Shown piece after piece: positions 40,991 to 50,370 of a DNA stretch of 64,000 nt (position 1 is its first letter; each line of letters opens with the position of its first letter). A program made the translations under genes and the position numbers. The notes under the pieces are model-generated. The model saw only the letters and a program-made list of their open reading frames with translations. It made no database searches and was not told the origin of the DNA. The DNA is taken from positions 1 to 64,000 of the forward strand of contig UQHL01000016.1 of the NCBI GenBank assembly GCA_900540805.1. Reading direction: 5' to 3'. This DNA is from an uncultured Eubacteriales bacterium. GTDB lineage: Bacteria; Bacillota; Clostridia; Christensenellales; Borkfalkiaceae.

Positions 40991-41025
40991 ATTATGTCAG
41001 ACATATATATTATGTCTGGCATAGT
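40991..41025 (-). repeat. 35-bp palindromic element, copy C
   Basis: The most symmetric copy, with near-complete 15-base arms (ACTATGCCAGACATA / TATGTCTGACATAAT). It touches the miaA stop codon and sits in the upstream region of the PLP-enzyme gene. Same length as copies A and B. Confidence 0.7.
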
Positions 41026-41921
41026 TATAACAAACTTAATACCTTTTCCGCCGCAACCTCCTGCGGAGAAAAGAACGAATGATTTTGCATACGCTTAAAG
41101 AAGGTAATCTGTCGTTTGGCGTAATTGCGGGTATTCTTTTTTACGGCCTCGGCGATTTCCTCGTCGGACGAGCCGAGACGAAGCCCTTCCGCGACCTCTT
41201 TATAACCGATCCCCTGCATACACTGTCTCTTTTCATCGATGCCGCGCGCCAAAAGGCCTTTTACCTCTTCTTTCAAACCGTCCTCAAACATCTTATCGAC
41301 CCGCCGTTCGATACGTTCGTAAAGCGCCGCGCGCGGAAAATCCACGGAAACGCTGACAAAATCGAAACGGGGAATTTCTTCGTCCTTTTGCTCCGATTTC
41401 TTTTTCCCCGTAACCTCGAAAATCTCCAAAGCGCGAATGACCCGCTTCGTATCGTTAAAATGCAATATCTTCGCGCTTTCGGGGTCCCGTTCTTCAAGAA
41501 GCTTATGCAGATAGACGGCGCCGCGCTCGCTTAGCACGGCTTCGTATTTCTTCCGCACGGCCTCGTCAGCTCCCGCGTTGCCGAATTGGCTTTTATACAG
41601 CAACGCGCGGACGTAAAAGCCCGTACCGCCGCAGACTACGGGCGTTTTTCCTTCTTTCAGCAATCTTTCCGCGATGGGTAGAGCAAGTTTTTCGTAATCG
41701 CTGACGGAAAAGCTTTCCAACGGCGACGCTACGTCGATCAGATGATGTTTTATGCCCTCTTTTTCTTCTTCCGTAGGCTTTGCGGTGCCGATATCCAACC
41801 CTTTATAGACCAACATCGAATCGGCCGAGATAATCTCCGTTTCCAGCGCTTTCGCGCACTTTACCGCAAGAGACGTCTTTCCCGAGGCCGTCGGGCCGCA
41901 GATGACAAGCAATTTCGGCAT
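41025..41921 (-). CDS. miaA: tRNA dimethylallyltransferase
   Basis: 298 residues. It adds the dimethylallyl group to A37 of tRNAs reading UNN codons. P-loop GPTASGKTSLA at the N-terminus, DSMLVYKGLDIGTAKP and VVCGGTGFYVRALLY are family motifs, and the C-terminus has YAKRQITFFKRM. The ATG shares its first base with the mutL stop (TGATG), so translation is coupled. The product is further modified by MiaB, encoded in the same operon. Confidence 0.96.
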   Translation of the reverse strand: MPKLLVICGPTASGKTSLAVKCAKALETEIISADSMLVYKGLDIGTAKPTEEEKEGIKHHLIDVASPLESFSVSDYEKLALPIAERLLKEGKTPVVCGGTGFYVRALLYKSQFGNAGADEAVRKKYEAVLSERGAVYLHKLLEERDPESAKILHFNDTKRVIRALEIFEVTGKKKSEQKDEEIPRFDFVSVSVDFPRAALYERIERRVDKMFEDGLKEEVKGLLARGIDEKRQCMQGIGYKEVAEGLRLGSSDEEIAEAVKKNTRNYAKRQITFFKRMQNHSFFSPQEVAAEKVLSLL

Positions 41922-43966
41922 CAGACAATCCTCTTGAACATTTTTTCCAATTCCGTTTTCGTCATCTTTACGACGACGGGCCTGCCATGCGGACATTTCA
42001 ATCCCATATTGCCGTCCATAAGCCGAAAAAGCCTGTCCGTTTCTTCGCGCGTCAGGTCCATTCCGCCCTTCACGGCCGCTTTGCAGGCCGCCGTCGCCAG
42101 CTTATCCTTTAATAAATCCTCGAGCTTAATCGAGCGATAACCGCTTATGTCGCCCAAAATTTCGTTGAAAAACAGTGCGAGGTCGATGCTTTGCAAATCG
42201 AGCGGCACGGCCGATACCTTAAAAGCATTGTTTCCGAATTCGTCTATATCGAACCCCATTTCCCGTATGTTTTCCATCTTTTCCCGTATAAACGCGCTTT
42301 CAAAAGCGTTCAGATTGAGTACATACGGCAACAGCATCGGCTGCTGCAACACCTTTCGGGTGCGCATTTGTTCTTTCAGGCGATCGAAAATCAGCCGTTC
42401 GTGCGCGGCGTGCTGGTCGATGATATATACCTCGTCTCCGCGTTCGTACAGCAGATAGGTATTGAACAGTTTTCCCGCATAAGCGCAGGAAGAAACGTCT
42501 ATCTTGTTCTGCTTCGCCTTCGTTTCCAGCTCTTCGAGAAAACGCTTATTTTCTGCGAAAAAGTCCTTCGAGTTCCCTTCGGTTTTTACCGCAGGCGCGG
42601 CTTCGGGAGAATTTACTTCGAGAATATTTTTTTCGACCTGCAGGTCGGCGTAGGTTTCCCGAAGGCTTTTCTTTTCCGCGGGAACGCTCTGCACGGGTAC
42701 GGCGTTTTCTTCGGCCTTCGGTTCCGGTTCGAAAGGCAGCTCCATAGAAGTCGTTTTCGAGGGACGGACCTTTTCCAGCTCCCGCCTGGCGTCTTCGTAT
42801 GAAAAAGATACAACCCCTTTCGCCGAGTTGTTTAAGGGCGCATTTCGGGGCTTTTCCTTTTTAGGCGCGGAAAACGGAACGGCCGAAACGGGCGCCGCTT
42901 TGGGAGACACAACTTTTTCAGGCTCGGCGTCTATCTCGGAAGCAACCGCCGTTTTGTCGGAAACAAGATATTCCAGCGCCTTGGGCTGACCGTCCAGCAC
43001 CGCGGAGATCACCGAATAAATGCAACCGTAAACGGTTTGGTTGTCGGCAAAACGGACGTCCGCCTTGTTCGGATGGACGTTGACGTCAACGATTTCCGTC
43101 GGCATATCGATATATAATACATAAAAGGGATACTGCCGCTTCATGAGATAGCTCGCGTAAGCGTTTGACACCGCGGCCGAAATCGTGGAATTTATAATGT
43201 AGCGCCCGTTGAGAAAAACGCTCTGATAGGTTTTGTTCGGCTTGGAAAAATTTTGGTTTCCGATATAGCCGCGGAGACGAATCCCATGCTTCGAAGCGTC
43301 GATTTTATAACAATCCTTGAGAATAGACGCTCCGTAAACGCCGACGACGGCTTCCTCTTCCCCGCCGCCGAAGGACTGCAAAATACGCTTGCCGCCGACA
43401 TAATAACGGAAGGAAATATCGGGGCGATTGAGAATAAAGCGGGACACGAAATTGGTGATGTCCGTTTCCTCCGATTTATCCGACTTCAGGAAGCCCAGCC
43501 TTACGGGTGTATTGAAAAACAGCATTTCCACGCTGACGTCCGTGCCGTCTCCGCCCGCCGCTTCGACAATTTCGCCGAGTTTTCCGCCGTCCGAAGTCAG
43601 CCGATAGCAATTTTCGCCGCTGACTTTGGAAGTAATGGTCATCTTGGACACCGCCGCGATGGAAGCCACGGCTTCGCCGCGAAACCCGAGCGTCATAATC
43701 CGTTCGAGGTCGTCCGCTTTTGCGATTTTACTTGTGGCGTGCGGAAGAAACGCCGCGTGAAGATCGTCGCGGGAGATACCGCCGCCGTTGTCCACGACGC
43801 GGATCAGCTGTTTTCCGCCCCCTTCGACGTAAATCTCGATTTCCGTCGCGCCCGCGTCTATGGCGTTTTCGACGAGCTCCTTGACGACCGAGTACGGCCT
43901 GTCCACGACCTCGCCCGCCGCAATCCGATTATAGACCTGCGCGGATAAAATATTGATTTTCGACAT
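41921..43966 (-). CDS. mutL: DNA mismatch repair protein MutL
   Basis: 681 residues. N-terminal GHKL ATPase motifs: ELVENAIDAGAT, RVVDNGGGISRDDL, ATSKI and TLGFRGEAVASIAAV. A long Pro/Ala/Lys-rich linker (about 355-490) joins a C-terminal dimerisation domain with DQHAAHERL and ACKAAVKGG; the CPHGRP motif is present. The endonuclease-type motif DQHAXHERX2EX4E is only partly matched (DQHAAHERLIFDRLKEQ). It acts with MutS, encoded just upstream. Confidence 0.96.
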   Translation of the reverse strand: MSKINILSAQVYNRIAAGEVVDRPYSVVKELVENAIDAGATEIEIYVEGGGKQLIRVVDNGGGISRDDLHAAFLPHATSKIAKADDLERIMTLGFRGEAVASIAAVSKMTITSKVSGENCYRLTSDGGKLGEIVEAAGGDGTDVSVEMLFFNTPVRLGFLKSDKSEETDITNFVSRFILNRPDISFRYYVGGKRILQSFGGGEEEAVVGVYGASILKDCYKIDASKHGIRLRGYIGNQNFSKPNKTYQSVFLNGRYIINSTISAAVSNAYASYLMKRQYPFYVLYIDMPTEIVDVNVHPNKADVRFADNQTVYGCIYSVISAVLDGQPKALEYLVSDKTAVASEIDAEPEKVVSPKAAPVSAVPFSAPKKEKPRNAPLNNSAKGVVSFSYEDARRELEKVRPSKTTSMELPFEPEPKAEENAVPVQSVPAEKKSLRETYADLQVEKNILEVNSPEAAPAVKTEGNSKDFFAENKRFLEELETKAKQNKIDVSSCAYAGKLFNTYLLYERGDEVYIIDQHAAHERLIFDRLKEQMRTRKVLQQPMLLPYVLNLNAFESAFIREKMENIREMGFDIDEFGNNAFKVSAVPLDLQSIDLALFFNEILGDISGYRSIKLEDLLKDKLATAACKAAVKGGMDLTREETDRLFRLMDGNMGLKCPHGRPVVVKMTKTELEKMFKRIV

Positions 43967-43967
43967 A

Positions 43968-46571
43968 TCAGCTCTCCGACTTTACTTTTTCTTTGAGGTC
44001 GCTCAAAAGGAGCAACGCCTGCATGGGCGACAGCGTGTTCACGTCCGTCTCCGAAAGTATCTTTTCCGCCTCGGACAGCGTGCGCGTCTCGCTTTCCTCC
44101 TCCGCTGTTTCTTCCTCGTCCGCGGATAAAATACGCTTTTTGGCGATATCGTTCTTTTCGAGCGTCTTAAGTATCCCTTTGGCGCGCAGCGTCACTTCCT
44201 TGGGAACGCCCGCCAACGCCGCGACCTCTATCCCGAAACTGCGGTTTGCCCCGCCCCGCGCGATCTTCCGCAGGAAAACCACGGCGCCGTTTAACTCCCG
44301 TACGGTCACTTTATAATTTTTAACGCCCTCTATTCGATTTTCCAGCTCGGTCAGCTCGTGGTAATGGGTGGCGAACAGCGTCTTGGCGCGTATCCGTTCG
44401 GTGAGAAACTCGATCACCGCCCAGGCGATAGAGAGGCCGTCGTAAGTGCTCGTTCCCCGCCCGACCTCGTCGAGAATGAGGAGGCTGTCCTTCGTCGCGT
44501 GCAAAAGGATAGACGCTACCTCCGTCATTTCCACCATAAAGGTGCTCTGATCGAAAATGAGGTTATCGCTGGCGCCGACGCGCGTGAAAATGCGGTCGGT
44601 CACAGGGATTTCCGCCGCGCGCGCGGGCACAAAGCACCCGATATGCGCCATGAGGACGATCAGCGCCACCTGCCGCATATACGTGCTTTTACCCGCCATG
44701 TTCGGCCCCGTGATGACGGCGCTTCGATTGTCCTCGTTGTCGAGAAGGGTATCGTTGGGGACGAAGCGTTCCTTGGAGATCGCCTCCACGACGGGATGAC
44801 GCCCCTCCGAAATCATCAGCCTGCCGCCGCTTGCAATCATCTGCGGACGACAGTAACGGCGTTCCTTCGCGACCGTGGCAAACGCCACGAGGCAGTCGAG
44901 CAGAGCGATCGCCGAAGAAATTTTTTTCAGCTTGGAAATGTTTTGCAATAAGACGTCCAAAAGGTCTGCGTACAGCCGCGCTTCCAGCTTCAAAGCCTTC
45001 TCGCCGGCGGTGAGGATTTTCTCCTCCAGCTCTTTAAGCTCCTGCGTGATAAAACGCTCGCCCGTCGTCAGCGTCTGCTTTCGGATATAGTCGTCGGGCA
45101 CTTTATCCTTGAAGGAATTGGATATCTCGATAAAGTATCCGAACACCCGATTATAACCGACCTTGAGATTTTTGATGCCCGTCCGTTCCTTTTCGCGGGC
45201 CTCTATCCCCAAAATCAATTCCTTGCCGTTTTTGCCGATCATGCGGAGTTCGTCTAGCTCCTTGTTGAAGCCTTCGCGGATATATTCCCCGTCCTTCATC
45301 AAGGCGGGCGGCGAATCGCAGATCGCGGCGGAAAGCAAATCGGCCAGCGGCTTCATATCCAAAAGGTCGGCGTCTATGTCCGCCAAAATCTTTGAGGAAA
45401 AACCCGTCAGCTGAAATTTGACGGAAGGGACGGCGTTCAAAGAAGCGGCGAGCGCCACGCAGTCGCGCGGGGAAAAATTGCCGTTGGAGATCTTTCCCGA
45501 AAGCCGCTCTACGTCCTTCACCTCGCGCAGCGTATCGGAAAGCCCCATTCTCACGACGGAGGCGTTAAAAAGCTCCGCCACGCCCTCCTGCCGATAATTG
45601 ATTTTTTCGATATCCTTCAGCGGCGAAAGCACCATCTGATTGAGCAGGCGCGCGCCCATTCCCGTGCGGGTCTTGTCGATCAGCCACAGCAGGGAGCCGT
45701 ATTTTTTACCCTCCGCGTTGCTTCTCACCAGCTCGAGATTCCTCACCGCTATACTGTCGAGCACCATATACTGTTCGTGATCGACCACCTTGACGGAATT
45801 GATGTTACTTAAGGAATGCTTCTGCGTTTCGCGCAGATACTCGACGAGCGCACCCGCCGCGGCGATCGCGTTTTCTTTTCCTGCAATTCCGTAGGCCGCC
45901 AGAGAAAGAGTCTGAAACTGCTCCAGAAGATTTTTTTCGGCGTGTTTCACGTTAAACGCCCAGGGAACGTAACAGGAAAACGCGGGCAGGAGATTATGCC
46001 TGATTTCCTTTACGTCTTTGCTCGCCAGCAGCATTTCCTCATTGCAGATCACTTCCGCGACCGAAAGCTTGACGATTTGAGTGATCGTATCTTCCAGCGC
46101 CGAAACGCCGGAAAATTCCGCGACGGAAAACTCGCCCGTCGTGATATCCGTCCAGGCCGCCGCGATGCTTTCGCCCGCTTTGAACAGGCAGGCGATATAA
46201 TTGTTTTTCGTCTCGTCCAGCATCGCGTCGTCGATGAGCGTGCCCGCGGAGACTACGCGCACGACGTCCCGCTCGACAAGCCCTTTGCTTTCCTTGGGAT
46301 CGGAAAGCTGCTCGCAGATCGCCACTTTTTCTCCCAGAGCCACCAGCTTGGAGATATAAACGTCCGCCGCGTGATAGGGAATCCCGCACATCGGCGCGCG
46401 TTCCTCCAGCCCGCAGTCCTTGCCCGTCAGAGTAAGATCGAGCAGCTTGGACACCTTTTCGGCGTCCTCGAAAAACATCTCGTAAAAGTCCCCGAGACGG
46501 TAAAACAGAATGCACCCCTTGTATTTTTCCTTCATATCCAGGTAGTGCCGCATCATCTGTGAAAGAGCCAT
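43968..46571 (-). CDS. mutS: DNA mismatch repair protein MutS
   Basis: 867 residues, full-length MutS1. The mismatch-binding domain has GCILFYRLGDFYEMFFEDA (Phe-x-Glu motif as FYEMF). The ATPase shows GPNMAGKSTYMRQ, LILDEVGRGTSTYDGLS and the TLFATHYHEL segment. It ends with a short C-terminal extension. A weak AGGCGGG site overlaps the miaB stop. Second gene of miaB-mutS-mutL-miaA. Confidence 0.97.
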   Translation of the reverse strand: MALSQMMRHYLDMKEKYKGCILFYRLGDFYEMFFEDAEKVSKLLDLTLTGKDCGLEERAPMCGIPYHAADVYISKLVALGEKVAICEQLSDPKESKGLVERDVVRVVSAGTLIDDAMLDETKNNYIACLFKAGESIAAAWTDITTGEFSVAEFSGVSALEDTITQIVKLSVAEVICNEEMLLASKDVKEIRHNLLPAFSCYVPWAFNVKHAEKNLLEQFQTLSLAAYGIAGKENAIAAAGALVEYLRETQKHSLSNINSVKVVDHEQYMVLDSIAVRNLELVRSNAEGKKYGSLLWLIDKTRTGMGARLLNQMVLSPLKDIEKINYRQEGVAELFNASVVRMGLSDTLREVKDVERLSGKISNGNFSPRDCVALAASLNAVPSVKFQLTGFSSKILADIDADLLDMKPLADLLSAAICDSPPALMKDGEYIREGFNKELDELRMIGKNGKELILGIEAREKERTGIKNLKVGYNRVFGYFIEISNSFKDKVPDDYIRKQTLTTGERFITQELKELEEKILTAGEKALKLEARLYADLLDVLLQNISKLKKISSAIALLDCLVAFATVAKERRYCRPQMIASGGRLMISEGRHPVVEAISKERFVPNDTLLDNEDNRSAVITGPNMAGKSTYMRQVALIVLMAHIGCFVPARAAEIPVTDRIFTRVGASDNLIFDQSTFMVEMTEVASILLHATKDSLLILDEVGRGTSTYDGLSIAWAVIEFLTERIRAKTLFATHYHELTELENRIEGVKNYKVTVRELNGAVVFLRKIARGGANRSFGIEVAALAGVPKEVTLRAKGILKTLEKNDIAKKRILSADEEETAEEESETRTLSEAEKILSETDVNTLSPMQALLLLSDLKEKVKSES

Positions 46572-46594
46572 ATATTTTTTTCAAACCCGCCTTT

Positions 46595-47932
46595 TCAGAT
46601 TTCCTTATGATTTTTGTCCGCGAGCTCTCCGTAGAGAGAAATACCGTTCGCCTGCGTTATTTTCAAATTTACAAACTGCCCGACAAGATTTTCTTCGCTC
46701 TTGAAATATCCCATGCGGCCGAATTCGTCGCGGCCGAGATACAGCCCTTTTTTCTCGTCGTAGTCCTCGCAGAGAATTTCTGCCGTCGTCCCGACGTATT
46801 TTTCCGATTTTTTTCGGGTGAGCGAATTGACCAGCTCGACGAGGCGCAAGATCCTGTCCTTCTGCACTTCCTCGGGCACCTGATTTTCCATCGCCGCAGC
46901 TTTCGTCCCCGTTCGCGGCGAATAGACAAAGGTGAACGCCGAGGCAAAATCGGCCTTTTTTACAAGCTCCTCCGTCGCGAGGTAATCTTCCTCCGTTTCC
47001 CCCGGGAACCCGACGATGATGTCCGTTGTGACCTCCGCTCCGGGCAGTCGGGAACGAAGCATTTTTATCTCTTCGAGATATTGAGCCGATGTATAGCGGC
47101 GGTTCATGGCCTTCAAAACCGAGTCCGAACCGGACTGTACGGGCAGGTGGACGAGGCGGCAGATTTTGCGGTGCTTCTCCATGACCTTAACGACGTCCTC
47201 GTTGAAGTCCTTGGGATGGCTGGTCATGAAACGGAGCCGAAAATCCCCCTCGACGGACGCCACGGCATCCAACAGCTCGGCAAACGTCCTGCCCGTCCTG
47301 CCGTCGGAACCGTAGGAATTGACGTTTTGTCCCAACAGAGTAATTTCCCGATAGCCTTCCGCCACCAGCCTTTCGACCTCGGCGACGATATTTTCGGGCT
47401 TTCGGGAACGTTCGCGGCCGCGGACGTACGGCACGATACAATAGGAACAAAAGTTGTCGCACCCGTACATGATATTCACCCAGGCGTTGGGATAGCTGGT
47501 GCGCAGAGGCTCGTCTCCTTCGACGATTTCCCCTTCCTTTTCACGGATTTTTATCACGCGCTTTTTTTCCTTTTGTTTAAGCTCGATCAGCTCGCCCAGC
47601 TCCTCGAGATTCAAAGTTCCGAACATGATATCGATAAACGGGAATTTCTTTTTGAGTATCTCCGTCTTGCCCTTTTCCTGAGTCATACATCCGCCGACGG
47701 CAATGATCAGCCCGGGCTTCCTCTTCTTGAGCTTTTTCAAGGCTCCGATATTCCCGAATGCGTGATTTTCCGCATTTTCACGGATACAGCAGGTGTTGAA
47801 TACGATAATATCCGCTTCCTCCGTCTCCTTCGTCTCCCGATAGCCCAGCTTTGCCAGAATACCCGCGATCTTTTCCGACTCGTGGACGTTCATCTGGCAG
47901 CCGTACGTGACGATATGGTACTTTTTTTCCAT
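46595..47932 (-). CDS. miaB: tRNA-2-methylthio-N6-dimethylallyladenosine synthase
   Basis: 445 residues, a radical-SAM methylthiotransferase acting on i6A37 of tRNA. The N-terminal UPF0004 domain has the three cluster cysteines (TYGCQMN, NTCCIREN, VGGCMTQ); the radical-SAM motif is CDNFCSYCIVP; a TRAM domain ends the protein. The ATG at 47932 is preferred, because earlier ATGs lie in or before the promoter's -10 box at 47961. AGGA is 7 nt upstream. First gene of its operon. Confidence 0.95.
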   Translation of the reverse strand: MEKKYHIVTYGCQMNVHESEKIAGILAKLGYRETKETEEADIIVFNTCCIRENAENHAFGNIGALKKLKKRKPGLIIAVGGCMTQEKGKTEILKKKFPFIDIMFGTLNLEELGELIELKQKEKKRVIKIREKEGEIVEGDEPLRTSYPNAWVNIMYGCDNFCSYCIVPYVRGRERSRKPENIVAEVERLVAEGYREITLLGQNVNSYGSDGRTGRTFAELLDAVASVEGDFRLRFMTSHPKDFNEDVVKVMEKHRKICRLVHLPVQSGSDSVLKAMNRRYTSAQYLEEIKMLRSRLPGAEVTTDIIVGFPGETEEDYLATEELVKKADFASAFTFVYSPRTGTKAAAMENQVPEEVQKDRILRLVELVNSLTRKKSEKYVGTTAEILCEDYDEKKGLYLGRDEFGRMGYFKSEENLVGQFVNLKITQANGISLYGELADKNHKEI

Positions 47933-47960
47933 AAATTTCCTGTGTTTAAGTTTTTCTTCC

Positions 47961-47989
47961 ATTATACTCTTTTTCGCAAATTTTATCAA
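47961..47989 (-). promoter_or_regulatory. Promoter of the miaB-mutS-mutL-miaA operon
   Basis: TTGATA (47984-47989), 17-nt spacer, TATAAT (47961-47966), giving a leader of about 22 nt to the miaB start at 47932. Confidence 0.75.
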
Positions 47990-48053
47990 GTCTTTCAAGG
48001 CTTTTTGACGCGGTTTCATCATAAAATATCAAAATCGGCAGATAATAGTTTTG

Positions 48054-50291
48054 ATGAAGAAAACATGGAAAATTTTGTTGATTACTCTCGGCTGCTTCTC
48101 CGCGCTTCTCGCAAGCGGAGCGACATACTTCGCCGTCGTCACCAAGGACGCAGCGCTCGACCCGAAAAAGCTGGTATTGTCGGACGATAAGGTGGAAATA
48201 TTCGACGCCGACGACGGAATCGTGAAAAACGCTTCCGCCTTTTCCCCGCGCGAAACTTTTCGGCTGGAAACCCTTCCCGACAAAGCGAAATTCGCATTTG
48301 TCGATACCGAGGACAAACGCTTTTACGACCACGGCGGCTTCGACTACAAACGCATGGTGAAAGCCACGCTTAAAAACGTGCGCACCCGTTCATTCAAGGA
48401 GGGAGCATCTACCATCTCCCAACAGCTGATTAAAAACACTCACCTTTCGCAGGAAAAGACGATCGAACGCAAGCTGAAAGAAGTAAAGCTGACGTATCAG
48501 CTGGAAAAAAAATATTCCAAGGACGAGATACTCGAAAAATATCTCAATACCATTTATTTCGGCCACAGCTGTTTCGGGCTCCAGTCGGCGGCGGAATTTT
48601 ACTTCGGCAAAACGCCTCAAGAGCTAGACCTCGCGGACGCGGCAATTTTGGCGGGACTCATCAAGTCGCCGAACAATTATTCCCCCTTCAAACACCCCGA
48701 AAACTGCATCCAGCGAAAAAAAATCGTGCTGTCCGCCATGCTTGCGCAGGGACATATCACCGAGGAGGAAAAGGCCGCAGCCGTCGCAAAGCCGCTTCCG
48801 CTCGGCCCGTCGGCGAGTTCGCTCGACAAAAGTTATTTCGATCGGGTGTTCGACGAGCTGGAGGAGCTGTCGGAAAAGTACGATTTTTCCCTCGGCGGAA
48901 ACATTCGCATTTATACCTACCTCGACCCCGAGCTGCAAAATTATCTCGAAACGCTCGCCGACGCGAGCGAAACGGATAAGAGCTACAGCGTTTTGGACAA
49001 CCGTACGCACGGGTTCAAGGCATATTATTCTACCGTCGGCCCGATCAGGCGGCTTCCCGGTTCTCTGATAAAGCCCCTGCTCGTCTATGCGCCCGCGCTC
49101 GAGGAAGATCTCATCTCCCCCGCTACGCCCGTTCTGGACGAAAAGACGGATTTCGGGGGCTACGAGCCGAAGAATTTCAGCGGCACTTACAGCGGCTATA
49201 TCAGCGTACGCGAAAGCCTTGCAAAGAGCGTCAATATCCCCGCGGTTAAGATACTCAATTCTACGGGCGTTTCGAAAGCGGCGGAATATATGAAAAAACT
49301 CGGGCTGGAGATTCCTGCGGACGACTATTCCTTGGCTTTAGCGCTCGGCGGCATGAAGGAAGGCTTCAGCTTAAACGAGCTGATAAACGCCTATTCCGCC
49401 TTTCCGAACGGCGGCGAATATTTCAGCTCGGGCTTTATCCGTAAAATCGTTATCGACGGTCGCTCGGCCTATCATAAAAACGACCGCGCGATGCGCGTCT
49501 TTTCCGACGACACCGCCTATCTGATAAACGATATGTTAAAGACGGCCGCGCAATCGGGCACGGCGAAAAAACTGAGGCCCCTCGCCCTTCCCATCGCGGC
49601 AAAAACCGGCACGAGCGGAACAAAAAGCGGAAACACCGACGCTTATGCACTCTCTTATACCACCGAGGATTGCGTTGGCGTATGGCTGGGAAACGCCGAC
49701 AATTCTCCTATGGATATCACGGGAGGAGGGCTTCCGTGCAATATCGCCTTAAAAATAAACGAATATCTTTATTCGACTCACGCGCCGTCGGACTTTGTCA
49801 AGCCCGATGGAATCGAAAGCGTTACTCTCGATAAAGCGGAATATTATGCCACGCATAATATAATGCTCGCCGACGACGATACGCCCGTCGAAAAACGGTT
49901 TTCCGAAATATTCAAAAAAAGCGCCCTCCCTTCCGTTAAATCGGAAAGATTTTCCCACCCGTCCATTTCCGCGCCCTCTCTGTCTTACGAAAACGGCCGC
50001 GTGGTGATCCGTTTCAAAGAGGGTACGCCCGATTATTACGAATACCTCATCGACCGCTTCGACTCTGTCACGCATACTACCGTATATTCGGGAAAATATA
50101 TCGAAAGCTTTACGGACGAAAAATTAAAGGCGGGGAAAACGTACGTTTATACCGTAACCCCCGTCTATAAAAATAAAAAGGGACAACCGATCTCCCTCCC
50201 CGCCGTTACTACGAAGGCGGACGGAAGCTTGCGTCCCGTCGTCCCCGATACTCCGCCCGATATCGTCGAAAAGGATTGGTGGAATTATTGA
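48054..50291 (+). CDS. Class A penicillin-binding protein (transglycosylase/transpeptidase)
   Basis: 745 residues. One N-terminal membrane helix (ILLITLGCFSALLASGATYF) anchors it outside the membrane. The GT51 glycosyltransferase shows EDKRFYDHGGFDYKRM, GASTISQQLIKN and KYLNTIYFGHSCFG. The transpeptidase has SLIK (SxxK), SVN (SxN) and KTGTSGTKSG. After the catalytic domain, residues of about 630-720 look like a fibronectin type III domain (YEYLIDRF, TYVYTVTPVYKN). It polymerises and crosslinks peptidoglycan. No strong ribosome site precedes the ATG. Confidence 0.95.
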   Translation: MKKTWKILLITLGCFSALLASGATYFAVVTKDAALDPKKLVLSDDKVEIFDADDGIVKNASAFSPRETFRLETLPDKAKFAFVDTEDKRFYDHGGFDYKRMVKATLKNVRTRSFKEGASTISQQLIKNTHLSQEKTIERKLKEVKLTYQLEKKYSKDEILEKYLNTIYFGHSCFGLQSAAEFYFGKTPQELDLADAAILAGLIKSPNNYSPFKHPENCIQRKKIVLSAMLAQGHITEEEKAAAVAKPLPLGPSASSLDKSYFDRVFDELEELSEKYDFSLGGNIRIYTYLDPELQNYLETLADASETDKSYSVLDNRTHGFKAYYSTVGPIRRLPGSLIKPLLVYAPALEEDLISPATPVLDEKTDFGGYEPKNFSGTYSGYISVRESLAKSVNIPAVKILNSTGVSKAAEYMKKLGLEIPADDYSLALALGGMKEGFSLNELINAYSAFPNGGEYFSSGFIRKIVIDGRSAYHKNDRAMRVFSDDTAYLINDMLKTAAQSGTAKKLRPLALPIAAKTGTSGTKSGNTDAYALSYTTEDCVGVWLGNADNSPMDITGGGLPCNIALKINEYLYSTHAPSDFVKPDGIESVTLDKAEYYATHNIMLADDDTPVEKRFSEIFKKSALPSVKSERFSHPSISAPSLSYENGRVVIRFKEGTPDYYEYLIDRFDSVTHTTVYSGKYIESFTDEKLKAGKTYVYTVTPVYKNKKGQPISLPAVTTKADGSLRPVVPDTPPDIVEKDWWNY

Positions 50292-50328
50292 GCCTGAAAA
50301 GCGACGTCGGAAAGTCGGCGAAGAGATT

Positions 50329-50370
50329 AAAGAAAAAGCCCCCGGAATTTTTCCGAAGGCTTTTTTCTTT
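50329..50370. terminator. Bidirectional terminator between the PBP gene and thiI
   Basis: Imperfect stem AGCCccCGGAA / TTCCGaaGGCT (50337-50361) with A-rich left and T-rich right flanks. It lies 45 nt past the PBP stop and ends at the thiI stop. Confidence 0.75.
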
